Shown here: positions 30,368 through 38,744 of the stretch, in pieces | Numbering within the stretch: position 1 is the stretch's first letter | Layout: the number at the start of each line of letters is the position of its first letter | Source of the DNA: Pseudomonas mosselii | GTDB lineage: Bacteria; Pseudomonadota; Gammaproteobacteria; Pseudomonadales; Pseudomonadaceae | Reading direction: 5' to 3' | Assembly (NCBI RefSeq): GCF_019823065.1 | Contig: NZ_CP081966.1 | Span: 5,363,501-5,427,500 of the forward strand | Length of the DNA stretch: 64,000 nucleotides | Program-made: the position numbers and the translations under genes | Notes under the pieces: generated by a model | The model's database searches: none | Told to the model about the DNA's origin: nothing | The model's input: the letters and a program-made list of their open reading frames with translations, nothing else

Positions 30368-32842
30368 ATGATCCGCCCGTGTTCCCCCCGCAACGCCCCC
30401 CTGCGCCATGCCATCCGCGCCGCCGCCCTGGGCCTGGGCGTGGCCTGCGCCGGCCTGCCGCCGACCCTCGCCCTTGCCGCGCCCGCCAGCCAGAGCCAGC
30501 CGCGCGACTGGAACATCGCGGCCGGCCCGCTGGCCGCCGCGCTGGACCAGCTGGCGCGCCAGGGCGGGCTGAACCTGTCGTTCGACGCCGGCAGCCTGCG
30601 GGGCAAGACCACCCAGGGCGTCCAAGGCCGGCATGACAGCGCCCAGGCCCTGCAGATCCTGCTGCGGGGCAGCGATGTGCAGGTCCAGCAGGAAAGCGAC
30701 AAGAGCTTCCTGCTGCTCCCTGCCCTGGACGTCGGCGACGCCCTGCAACTGGGCGCCACCAGCATCTCCAGCAACCGCCTGGGCGAGACCACCGAGCACA
30801 GCGGCTCCTACACCACCGGTGCGGTGACCATCGGCAAGACCCCGCAAAGCATCCGCCACACCCCGCAGTCGGTAACCGTGGTCACCCGCCAGCGGATCGA
30901 CGACCAGAACATCACCAACCTCACCAACCTGCTCGAACAGACCCCCGGCGTGGTGGTCAACCTCACCGACAGCGAGCGGGTGCAGTACTTCTCGCGCGGC
31001 TACCAGATCGATGCCATCCAGTACGACGGCGCCACCGTGGTGCAGAGCAGCGGCGGCGGCTCGTTCATCCAGAGCGACTCGGCGATCCTCGACCGCGCCG
31101 AGGTCCTGCGCGGCGCCACCGGCATGCTGCGCGGCGCCGGCAACCCCTCGGGCACCGTCAACCTGGTGCGCAAGCGGCCCACCTATGAGTTCCAGGGCGA
31201 AGGCAGCGTCACCCTCGGCACCTGGGACGCCCAGCGCTACGTCGCCGACCTCTCCGGGCCGTTGACCGAGACAGGCAACGTGCGTGGCCGGGTGATCGCG
31301 GTACACGACGAGAAGGACCACTTCCAGCAATCGCGCCAGGAGCGCAAGGACGTGCTGTACGGGGTGATGGCCTTCGACCTCGACGACAGCACCACCCTCA
31401 CCACCGGCCTGGAATGGACCCAGCTCGACGCCACCGGTGCCTGGGGCAACCTGCCGGCCGACTACGACGGCTCGCCGCTGCCGTTCGGCCGCAGCACCTA
31501 CCTGGGCGCCGACTGGAACCGCTGGAACCGCAGCAACCTGCAGACTTTCGCCGAGCTCGAACACCGTTTCGACAACGACTGGACGCTCAAGCTGATGGCC
31601 CAGCGCACCCACTTCGAGCTGGACGACAACGGCTTCAAGCAGACCTACTTCACCCGCGCCACCGGCACCGCCAACCCGACCCGCAACCCTTACCTGATGA
31701 GCTACCAGGTGACCGAAGGCGATGGCGGCGAGAGCCTGCAGAACAACCTCAGCGCCACCCTCAACGGCCCGTTCGATTTGCTCGGCCGCACCCACGAGCT
31801 GATGCTGGGTGTCGAGCGCATCCGCAACGACTCCTACGCCTCGGCCACCAACAACGTGCAATCGGGCGTGTTCGACATCCGCACCTGGGACCCGAAGACC
31901 AGCCTGGCCAACCCGCACATCAACATCACCGCCCACCCGGTGCGCACCCGCACCACCCAGGAAGGCGCCTACGCCACCTGGCGCATCTCCCTGGCCGACC
32001 CGCTGACCGCGATCATCGGCGCACGCGCCAACGGGTACGACTACGAGCAGGAGAACAATACCAAGGCCAGCGGCAAGTTCAGCGTCGACAACGAGATCGT
32101 GCCGTACGCCGCGCTGATCTACGACCTGAACGAGAACTTCAGCACCTACGCCAGCTATACCGAGATCTTCAACCCGCAGACCAACACCGATGCCGCCGGC
32201 TCCGTGCTCGAACCGGTCACCGGCGAAGCCTACGAGACGGGGATCAAGGGCGAGTTCTACGAGGGCCGGCTGAACACCTCGCTGGCGTTCTTCCGCATCT
32301 ACCAGGTCGGCAACGCGCTGGACGACCTCAGCGGGCCGAACCCGTGCCTGCCCAACTACACCAGCGGCTATTGCAAGGTCGCCGCGGGCAAGAACCGCAG
32401 CCAGGGCTTCGAGCTGGAGATTTCCGGCGAAGTGCTGCCGGGCTGGAACGTGACCGGCGGCTACACCTACAACACCACCGAATACCTCACGGACACCACC
32501 GGCAACAACGGCAACCCGATCCGCACCACCGACCCCAAGCGCATGCTGCGCCTGTTCACCAGCTATCGCCTGCCGGGCGAGCTGCAGGCCTGGACCGTGG
32601 GCGGCGGCGTGCAGGCGCAGAGCGACATCTACAACCGCAGCGGCAGCGCCGAAGCCTCGCAGTCGGGGTATGCGGTGTACAACGCGATGGTGAACTACCG
32701 CTTCAACGACAACTACTCGCTGCAGCTGAACGCCAACAACCTGTTCGACAAGCAGTACTACCGCCAGGTGGCGCCGACGCCGACCGGCTACTACTGGGGC
32801 GACCCGCGCAATGTGTCTGTCACCTTGCGCGGAACGTTCTGA
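30368..32842 (+). CDS. TonB-dependent siderophore receptor with STN domain
   Basis: Outer-membrane transducer-type receptor of 824 residues. Signal peptide (about 1-42, ending ALAAPA), then a secretin/TonB short N-terminal (STN) domain (about 50-120, WNIAAGPLAAALDQLARQGGLNLSFDA). The plug domain (about 140-260, with SIRHTPQSVTVVTRQRIDDQNI as TonB-box neighbour) and a 22-strand barrel ending in RNVSVTLRGTF follow. The STN domain is what makes it a signalling receptor for the FecR/FecI pair upstream. The ligand, a siderophore or citrate-like chelate, cannot be read from sequence. ATG 30368 follows AGGAG. Confidence 0.93.
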   Translation: MIRPCSPRNAPLRHAIRAAALGLGVACAGLPPTLALAAPASQSQPRDWNIAAGPLAAALDQLARQGGLNLSFDAGSLRGKTTQGVQGRHDSAQALQILLRGSDVQVQQESDKSFLLLPALDVGDALQLGATSISSNRLGETTEHSGSYTTGAVTIGKTPQSIRHTPQSVTVVTRQRIDDQNITNLTNLLEQTPGVVVNLTDSERVQYFSRGYQIDAIQYDGATVVQSSGGGSFIQSDSAILDRAEVLRGATGMLRGAGNPSGTVNLVRKRPTYEFQGEGSVTLGTWDAQRYVADLSGPLTETGNVRGRVIAVHDEKDHFQQSRQERKDVLYGVMAFDLDDSTTLTTGLEWTQLDATGAWGNLPADYDGSPLPFGRSTYLGADWNRWNRSNLQTFAELEHRFDNDWTLKLMAQRTHFELDDNGFKQTYFTRATGTANPTRNPYLMSYQVTEGDGGESLQNNLSATLNGPFDLLGRTHELMLGVERIRNDSYASATNNVQSGVFDIRTWDPKTSLANPHINITAHPVRTRTTQEGAYATWRISLADPLTAIIGARANGYDYEQENNTKASGKFSVDNEIVPYAALIYDLNENFSTYASYTEIFNPQTNTDAAGSVLEPVTGEAYETGIKGEFYEGRLNTSLAFFRIYQVGNALDDLSGPNPCLPNYTSGYCKVAAGKNRSQGFELEISGEVLPGWNVTGGYTYNTTEYLTDTTGNNGNPIRTTDPKRMLRLFTSYRLPGELQAWTVGGGVQAQSDIYNRSGSAEASQSGYAVYNAMVNYRFNDNYSLQLNANNLFDKQYYRQVAPTPTGYYWGDPRNVSVTLRGTF

Positions 32843-32864
32843 CCTGCCGCGCGATGGCTGGGGG

Positions 32865-34025
32865 TCAGTCCGCCACCGCCTGAAGCTTGCCCGCCCGGCG
32901 ATAGGCCTGGCGGGCGAAGCACACGAACAGTCCCGCCATCAGCGCCAGCGCCATGGGCAGGCCATGGGGCGCCACATCCATCGCCGCGCCGCTGACCAGC
33001 GGCCCGACCAGGCTGCCGACACCCCACAGCAGGCCAACACTGGCGTTGGCCGTCACCAGGTCCTGCCCCCTGAAGCGCTGCCCGATCAGCACCAGCGCCA
33101 GTGTGTAGATGCCGCCCGCCACTGCCCCGAGCACCACCAGCAACGGCCACAGCAGCCAGGTCATCTGCAGCAGCCAGGGCAAGGCGATGCCGATGCTCAT
33201 CGCCACCAGCCCGCACACCAGGTGCAGCCCGGTACGCTCGACCCGGTCGGCAAGCCAGCCCAGCGGCAGCTGGAAGATCATGTCGCCGGCGAACACCACG
33301 GTCACCATCAGCGCCGCCACGCCCACGGCAAAGCCGTGACTGCTGGCATACACCGGCAGCAGCGACAGCACCACGGCGTCGAAGAACGAGAAGAACAGCA
33401 CCGCCACGCACAGCGCCGGGGCGACGCGGAAGAAGCCGGCCAGGCCGAAGCTCTTCTCGCCTTCGTCGCCATGCTCGACATGGTCATTGGGCACGGTGAA
33501 CAGGATGCACAGCAGCGCCAGGCCGTAACAGACGGTGACCACGCCGGTCAGCCACGGACTGTCGGCGCCGAGCAGCGCCAGCAACGCCGGGCCGAGCACC
33601 TGGAAGCCGGTGAAGCTGGTGGCGTACAGGGCCATGATCTTGCCGCGGTTGTGCTCCGGGCACAGCTCGTTGACCCACGACTCGCCGAGGATGATCGCGA
33701 TGCCCATGCCGATGCCGAGCCCCAGGCGCAGCAGCGCCAGCCACAGCATCGAGTCGAAGGCCCATTCCAGCAGGGCGATGCTCAGGGTGCACAGGCTGAA
33801 GCTGAGCAGGTAGATGACCCGGCGGGTCAGGTGCCGGCAGCAGGCGTCGACCATGAACGCCGAGAGCATCATGCCCGCCGCCGGGATCGCCGAGATGATG
33901 CCGATCTCCAGTGTCCCCGCCCCCGCCTCGTGCAGGCGCAACGACACCAGCGGCAGGCTCGCCCCGAGGCTGAAACCGACCACCGACACGGCGAACAACA
34001 GGCCCGCCAGCAAACGCATGTTCAT
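32865..34025 (-). CDS. MFS transporter, YcaD-like
   Basis: Twelve-helix major-facilitator protein of 386 residues. The first helices (MNMRLLAGLLFAVSVVGFSLGASLPL) and the loop after helix 2 resemble the YcaD/UMF2 group. ATG 34025 has AAGGAG seven nt upstream. It lies convergent with the TonB receptor (stop to stop 22 nt). Possible partners are siderophore export or unrelated efflux; the substrate is unknown. Confidence 0.87.
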   Translation of the reverse strand: MNMRLLAGLLFAVSVVGFSLGASLPLVSLRLHEAGAGTLEIGIISAIPAAGMMLSAFMVDACCRHLTRRVIYLLSFSLCTLSIALLEWAFDSMLWLALLRLGLGIGMGIAIILGESWVNELCPEHNRGKIMALYATSFTGFQVLGPALLALLGADSPWLTGVVTVCYGLALLCILFTVPNDHVEHGDEGEKSFGLAGFFRVAPALCVAVLFFSFFDAVVLSLLPVYASSHGFAVGVAALMVTVVFAGDMIFQLPLGWLADRVERTGLHLVCGLVAMSIGIALPWLLQMTWLLWPLLVVLGAVAGGIYTLALVLIGQRFRGQDLVTANASVGLLWGVGSLVGPLVSGAAMDVAPHGLPMALALMAGLFVCFARQAYRRAGKLQAVAD

Positions 34026-34529
34026 GTACCACTCCTTGCAAGCCGGCGCGCAGGGGCTCTGGCCCTGGCCGACTGGAAAATCCGCTGAAAGATGTTCGAA
34101 CGCAGGCGCCCGCGATCACGCCGCAAAGGCGCGGGATGCAGGGGCGCGGATTAGTTCAGGGCAAGGTGTGGCGAGAAAGTGAAGGCGAACAGCACGCTGC
34201 GCCGACGCTTGAGCACCGTGTCGCTTGGCCACGCGCGGCGCGCTGTCGGGGCGACAGGCTGGCGGTGTGGGCGGAGACTACGGGTACGGCGCATTGCATC
34301 GACTACGCAGTTGGAGAGGAGGCGGCACTCTAGGCCAGGACAACCTTGGCCGTCAATTGGCTGCCTGAGCATGACTTGGGTCTGAAAGACGTTCACCCCA
34401 TCCAAGGCTGCCATGAGCCAGAGGTCTAGGATTGGGTCGCAAGCATGGACTAGTAATTCTGCCAGTTGCCGAGGCAACCCCATCCCCTTAAAAATTCGCA
34501 ACAGTTCATGGCTCTCCATAGAGCGCCCC
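34026..34529. other. Gap upstream of the Rhs-core gene
   Basis: 504 bp between the YcaD-like MFS gene and the Rhs-core gene. GC falls sharply after about 34360. Apart from a doubtful minus-strand frame (34151-34528), I see no gene; no clear promoter or repeat was recognised. Confidence 0.5.
34151..34528 (-). CDS. Doubtful hypothetical ORF
   Basis: An open frame on the minus strand, with MGRSMESHELLRIF near its start and ending FTFSPHLALN, covers most of the gap before the Rhs-core gene. It is unlike any family I know. Its 3' half is rich in Arg and Pro, typical of a chance frame opposite GC-rich DNA, and no clear ribosome-binding site is seen. A remnant of a gene lost with the Rhs island is also possible. 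Confidence 0.2.
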   Translation of the reverse strand, partial: GRSMESHELLRIFKGMGLPRQLAELLVHACDPILDLWLMAALDGVNVFQTQVMLRQPIDGQGCPGLECRLLSNCVVDAMRRTRSLRPHRQPVAPTARRAWPSDTVLKRRRSVLFAFTFSPHLALN

Positions 34530-35366
34530 ATGGGAAATCTACTCGCAAGCAAAGCGCTACTGGCAACGGACATGCAGGGCTCAGTACTGCTACGACACGC
34601 CAGGGGAAATCACAATGCAACCCCGTATTGCACATACGGCTACACCCCGTTGAATCCTCAACAGCTATTATTGGGATTCAACTCAGTACGGATTGAGCCT
34701 GCCGGAATCTATCTGCTAGGCAATGGATACCGTGCATTTCACCCCAGTTTAATGAGGTTTGGTTCGCCGGACACCGCCAGCCCATTCAACGCAGGTGGAA
34801 TCAATGCGTACCCTTACTGCCAATCAGACCCAGTCAATCGGACAGATCCCGATGGTCACATGATGCGCCGTATCCGAACCCTTCTTGGAGGTCGGGATAC
34901 ATCAGCGGTACCGATAGCCAACACAGCGGTCACCTCACCGTCTATTCCAGAGTTCGGCACGCAGAATGATTTCAACAGTGCACAACCAGCAGGCTTGCCA
35001 CATTACTTTGGAGGCCGCGAGTCCCCCCCTGCCTACTCCACCACGGCGCCCGACCCGCAAGGCCTGCCATCTCCAACCTTCCACTCCCCTCTTTATTCCC
35101 CCACACCCAAGAAGGGCGAAGTAATTCTCGAGTTCAGGAATGGGCAATTAATAGAGGTCGAATCGCTGGTAGTTTCTATCAACACAAGGCAAACACTTTC
35201 CAACTCAGGCGCGACTTCAGGGTTTGCCCGACTGCGTGCTACAAACACACAGAGGGACTGGATACGAAATAACAGACCGCTGCAAACCGATAACGGAATA
35301 CTCGAAGCAGTGAGCAACGGCCAAATACTCAGCCGTATGCGAACAGATGTTCAGGAAACCCAATAG
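34530..35366 (+). CDS. Orphan Rhs-repeat core protein with unknown C-terminal tail
   Basis: About 278 residues from ATG 34530 (start uncertain; an upstream ATG at 34413 also exists). Residues 50-110 hold the Rhs core signature: YLLGNGYRAFHPSLMRFGSPD then NAYPYCQSDPVNRTDPDGH. This is the hallmark that ends the Rhs shell before variable toxin tips. The long repeat-bearing N-terminus is absent, and the C-terminal ~165 residues, rich in Pro, Ser and Thr, match no toxin I recognise. Base composition is clearly more AT-rich than both neighbours, suggesting horizontal acquisition. No immunity-like gene follows before the convergent fsr. Confidence 0.8.
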   Translation: MGNLLASKALLATDMQGSVLLRHARGNHNATPYCTYGYTPLNPQQLLLGFNSVRIEPAGIYLLGNGYRAFHPSLMRFGSPDTASPFNAGGINAYPYCQSDPVNRTDPDGHMMRRIRTLLGGRDTSAVPIANTAVTSPSIPEFGTQNDFNSAQPAGLPHYFGGRESPPAYSTTAPDPQGLPSPTFHSPLYSPTPKKGEVILEFRNGQLIEVESLVVSINTRQTLSNSGATSGFARLRATNTQRDWIRNNRPLQTDNGILEAVSNGQILSRMRTDVQETQ

Positions 35367-35404
35367 CCAGAGTCATGCACCATAGCGTGGCTCTCCTCAA
35401 CCTC

Positions 35405-36619
35405 TTAACGCCGGTCCGTAGCCGGCAAAAACACCGCCAACAACCCAAACAACGGCAGGAACGAGCAAACCCCATACACATACTCGATCCCACGCAGATC
35501 CGCCACATACCCCAGCAGCGCCGCGCCAATCCCGCCGAAGCCGAACATCAGCCCGAAGAAGATCCCGGCGATCATCCCGACATTGCCTGGCACCAGTTCC
35601 TGGGCATACACCACGATGGCCGAGAACGCCGACGCCAGGACGAAACCGATCACCACGCTGAGCACGGTGGTCCAGAACAGGTCGGCATACGGCAGCGCCA
35701 GGGTGAACGGCGCCACCCCGAGGATCGAGAACCAGATCACCGCCTTGCGCCCGATGCGGTCACCGATCGGCCCGCCGAAGAAGGTGCCCGCCGCCACCGC
35801 GCCGAGGAACAGGAACAGGTGCAACTGCGAACTGGCTACCGACAGCTGGAACTTCTCGATCAGGTAGAAGGTGAAGTAGCTGGTGAAGCTGGACATATAG
35901 AAGTACTTGGAGAACACCAGCAGGCCCAGCACCACCAGCGCCAGGATCACCCGCTGGCGCGAGATGCCGTGGGTGGCCGGCACCGCCTTGCGCGCCTTGG
36001 CCTGGTTGAGGTGCTCCTTGTACCAGCGGCGCAGCATCAGGGTCACGGCGAAGAAGAACAGCCCGGCCAGGCCGAACCAGGCGACATGGGTCTGGCCGAA
36101 GGGAATCACGATCGCCGCCGCGAGCAGCGGGCCGAGGGCGGAGCCGGCATTGCCGCCGACCTGGAAGCTCGACTGGGCCAGGCCGAAGCGCCCGCCGGAG
36201 GCCAGCCGGGCGATGCGCGAGGTCTCGGGGTGGAAGGTCGACGAACCGATGCCCACCAGCGCCGAGGCCAGCAGGATCATCGGGAAGCTGCCGACGAAGG
36301 CCAGCATCACGATACCCACCAGGGTGCACAGGGTGCCTAGCGGCAACAGGTTCGGTGTAGGCCGCTTGTCGGTGAAAAAGCCCACCCACGGCTGCAATAA
36401 CGAGGCAGTGATCTGGAAGGTCAGGGTGATCAGGCCGATCTGGGCGAAGCTCAGGTCGTAGTTGGCCTTGAGCATCGGGTAGATCGCCGGCAGCACCGAC
36501 TGGATCAGGTCGTTGATCAGGTGCGCCAGGGCGCAGAAACCGATGATGCGCATCACCAGCGGCGAGGCCTGGTTGGCCGGGTTGCCGGCGCTGGAGGTCG
36601 TGGTACTGCTGATGGCCAT
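35405..36619 (-). CDS. fsr: MFS transporter, fosmidomycin-resistance family
   Basis: Twelve-helix exporter of 404 residues, related to E. coli Fsr. After a Ser/Thr-rich start come MRIIGFCALAHLINDLIQSVLPAIYPML and LTFQITASLLQPWVGFFTDKRP, the family's most typical segments, and GSSTFHPETSRIARLASGGRFG in the central loop. It is likely an efflux pump for fosmidomycin-like or other hydrophilic antibiotics. Its start is divergent from the orphan fecR gene, with a Fur-like box in between. Confidence 0.9.
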   Translation of the reverse strand: MAISSTTTSSAGNPANQASPLVMRIIGFCALAHLINDLIQSVLPAIYPMLKANYDLSFAQIGLITLTFQITASLLQPWVGFFTDKRPTPNLLPLGTLCTLVGIVMLAFVGSFPMILLASALVGIGSSTFHPETSRIARLASGGRFGLAQSSFQVGGNAGSALGPLLAAAIVIPFGQTHVAWFGLAGLFFFAVTLMLRRWYKEHLNQAKARKAVPATHGISRQRVILALVVLGLLVFSKYFYMSSFTSYFTFYLIEKFQLSVASSQLHLFLFLGAVAAGTFFGGPIGDRIGRKAVIWFSILGVAPFTLALPYADLFWTTVLSVVIGFVLASAFSAIVVYAQELVPGNVGMIAGIFFGLMFGFGGIGAALLGYVADLRGIEYVYGVCSFLPLFGLLAVFLPATDRR

Positions 36620-36720
36620 GGGCTGGATGTCCGTCCGCGGATTGGGATCCGATTATCGTGAAACAAATAGATACGAAGCTACCTTTTTATTTCGGCGAGC
36701 CTTCCATCCGACACGTACTT

Positions 36721-36739
36721 GTAAATAATTCTCAATATA
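36721..36739. promoter_or_regulatory. Possible Fur box before orphan fecR
   Basis: GTAAATAATTCTCAATATA matches the Fur 19-mer consensus at 12 positions, in an AT-rich stretch between fsr and the FecR-family gene. It is about 75 nt before that gene's ATG. Confidence 0.5.
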
Positions 36740-36811
36740 TTTAGCATCCTTTCTCCTCTTCCCTGTAAATGCGGGGCGAAACCGCCCTCCCCCTGCGAGC
36801 AGACCGATCCC

Positions 36812-37744
36812 ATGAGCCCGATGCCCGCCTTGCAGCCAACGCCCGACCCCGAGCGGGAAGCCCTGGACTGGTTCTCGCGCCTGCGCCAGCCCGGCTGCGA
36901 CGAGCCCCTGCGCCAGGCATTCGCCAGTTGGTGCCAGGACCCGCTCAACGCAAGGGCTTATGCCCAGCTCGAAGCCTACTGGCAGCAATTGCAGGTGCCG
37001 GCGGCGCGCCCGCGCCCACGCATCGCCAAAGTCCGCCGCAGCCGGGCCGGGTTGTGCCTGGCGCTGCTGTTTCTGCTGCTGGTGGGCGCACTGGCCTGGC
37101 TCTACTGGCCCGTGATGCAGCGCCTGGGCAGCGAACTGCACACCGACAGCGGCGAGCGCCGTAGCGTGCGCCTGGCCGATGGCTCGACCCTGCACCTGGA
37201 CAGCGCCAGCGCGATGAATGTCGACCTGCGTGGCCGCACCCGCCAGTTGCACCTGGTGCAGGGGCAGGTTTACCTGGAGGTGATGCTCGATGGCCGTGCC
37301 CTGGAGGTGCAGGTCGATGACACCCGGATCCAGGTGTTCGGCACCCGCCTGCAGATCGCCCGCCATGCCGACTACGACGAGTTGGTGGTGTTCGCCGGCA
37401 AGGCTGCGGTGTTGCAGGGTGGCGACCAGCGCCTGGTCAATGCCGGCGAGCGAGTGACGTTCAGCGCACGCCGCATCAATCCGGTCGAGAAGATCGACGC
37501 CAAATTGGCCGATGCCTGGCGCAACGGCCAGTTGAAGGCCAGGAACCTGCCGTTGAGCGAAGTGCTCGAACGCCTGGCCGATTACCGAGGCCAGCGTGTC
37601 TTGATGCTGAACGAGCAGACCGCCTACCAGCGGGTCAGCGGCGATTTCGACCTCGACCACCCGGCGCAGAGCCTCGAGCGCCTGGCTGCCGATCAGCAAC
37701 TGCGCCTGCACAACCTGCTCGGCCACTGGCTGGTCGTGCGCTGA
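36812..37744 (+). CDS. FecR-family sensor without adjacent sigma factor
   Basis: Anti-sigma/sensor of 310 residues. N-terminal cytoplasmic domain (REALDWFSRLRQPG, then FASWCQDPLNARAYAQLEAYW), one membrane helix (about 72-92, LCLALLFLLLVGALAWLYWPV) and the periplasmic FecR domain (GERRSVRLADGSTLHLDSASAM, C-terminal STN-binding-like half). No FecI gene precedes it and no TonB receptor follows; tRNA-Met comes next. In related genomes a FecI/FecR pair would be expected. It may be a remnant, or act on a sigma factor encoded elsewhere. The ribosome-binding site is weak. Confidence 0.88.
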   Translation: MSPMPALQPTPDPEREALDWFSRLRQPGCDEPLRQAFASWCQDPLNARAYAQLEAYWQQLQVPAARPRPRIAKVRRSRAGLCLALLFLLLVGALAWLYWPVMQRLGSELHTDSGERRSVRLADGSTLHLDSASAMNVDLRGRTRQLHLVQGQVYLEVMLDGRALEVQVDDTRIQVFGTRLQIARHADYDELVVFAGKAAVLQGGDQRLVNAGERVTFSARRINPVEKIDAKLADAWRNGQLKARNLPLSEVLERLADYRGQRVLMLNEQTAYQRVSGDFDLDHPAQSLERLAADQQLRLHNLLGHWLVVR

Positions 37745-37799
37745 AGCGCCCTGCCCGGCTAAGTTTTTGAAAGGTTGGAAATTTTTTTTGAAAACGTTG

Positions 37800-37828
37800 T
37801 TGACAGGATCGCGATTCGAGCTAATAAT
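37800..37828 (+). promoter_or_regulatory. Promoter of tRNA-Met
   Basis: TTGACA (37800-37805), 16-17 bp spacer and TAATAAT (37822-37828), 13 nt before the mature tRNA 5' end, preceded by an A/T-rich UP-like stretch. Near-consensus sigma-70 promoter. Confidence 0.85.
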
Positions 37829-37840
37829 GCGCGCCAAGTT

Positions 37841-37917
37841 GGCTACATAGCTCAGTTGGTTAGAGCATAGCATTCATAATGCTGGGGTCCGGGGTTCAAG
37901 TCCCTGTGTAGCCACCA
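37841..37917 (+). tRNA. tRNA-Met (CAU), elongator type
   Basis: 77-nt cloverleaf with encoded CCA. Acceptor GGCTACA pairs with TGTAGCC, anticodon loop TTCATAA carries CAT, and the T-loop is TTCAAGT. The A-U rich anticodon stem and G1-C72 pair suit elongator methionine; an Ile2 (lysidine) identity is less likely but not excluded by the anticodon alone. Confidence 0.95.
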
Positions 37918-37923
37918 CCTTCT

Positions 37924-37957
37924 AAAAGGGCTTATCGAAAGATAAGCCCTTTTTCTT
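37924..37957 (+). terminator. Terminator after tRNA-Met
   Basis: Stem AAAAGGGCTTATC / GATAAGCCCTTTT with GAAA tetraloop and T-rich tail, 7 nt after the tRNA. Nearly symmetric, so it may also stop the convergent LysE gene transcript. Confidence 0.93.
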
Positions 37958-37972
37958 TGCCTGCGAAAAAAT

Positions 37973-38587
37973 CTACTTCACACCCGCCACCACCACGGCC
38001 AGCCCCAGACCGATCAACGCCACGCCGATGACCCGATCGACCACCACCTGTCGCTCGATCATCGCCCGACGCAACAGGTGATTGGAGAAAAACACCGCCA
38101 CCAGGCTGAACCACACCCAGTGGGCGAACGACATGAACGCGCCATAGGCGAAGTCCAGTGCCAGTGGGCTGCCGGGCTGCACCACCTGGGTGTAGGCACT
38201 GACCACGAAGAGCATGGTCTTGGGGTTCAGCGCATTGGTCAGAAAGCCCGTGCGTAATGCACTGGCCACACTGGCCTCGCTGTGCGCCAGGCCTTCGAGG
38301 CTTATGCGCGTGGTGTTGGTCAGCGACTTGTAGCCCAGGTACACCAGGTAGCCCGCCCCCACCACCTTCATGGCCACAAACAGGGTTGGGCTCTGGCTGA
38401 TGATCACGGCGATGCCGAACACGGTGTACAGCACATGCACCTGCACGCCCAGGGCAATGCCTACCGCCGCGGCGAGGCCGGCCTTGCGGCCCTGTGCATA
38501 ACTGCTGCGGGTGACCATGGCGAAGTCGGCGCCGGGGCTGATGACGGCCAGGAGGGTGAAGAGGGCGACGGCGATGAGTTCGTTCAC
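37973..38587 (-). CDS. LysE-family amino acid exporter
   Basis: Six-helix exporter of about 204 residues of the LysE/RhtB group. It begins (V/M)NELIAVALFTLLAVISPGADFAMVTRSS, the typical first helix with SPGAD/N motif. The GTG at 38587 is chosen because GAGGA lies nine nt before it and the protein then has family length; an ATG at 38614 would add nine residues. Substrates of the family are Lys, Thr, homoserine and similar. Confidence 0.88.
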   Translation of the reverse strand: MNELIAVALFTLLAVISPGADFAMVTRSSYAQGRKAGLAAAVGIALGVQVHVLYTVFGIAVIISQSPTLFVAMKVVGAGYLVYLGYKSLTNTTRISLEGLAHSEASVASALRTGFLTNALNPKTMLFVVSAYTQVVQPGSPLALDFAYGAFMSFAHWVWFSLVAVFFSNHLLRRAMIERQVVVDRVIGVALIGLGLAVVVAGVK

Positions 38588-38744
38588 GAACAGGTATCCT
38601 CGATGAAAATTCACGGAAGATGGGATTATCCTGTTGCTTTGAACGAGTAAAAATCGATTTATAGTGAGGCTAATCTGCTAGTTTTCCTGACATATCCTCA
38701 TCACATCCAACGGTGCCCGCGATAGCGCCGGAACAGCCCAGCAC

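Noticed and set aside
30278..31936. Minus-strand open frame opposite the TonB receptor
   Set aside because: Glycine/valine-rich low-complexity shadow; the receptor on the other strand has signal peptide, STN, plug and barrel.
34026..35366. Genomic island with integrase or phage genes
   Set aside because: Only one composition-shifted gene is present; no integrase, transposase or attachment duplication is seen, and tRNA-Met nearby has no repeated 3' end.
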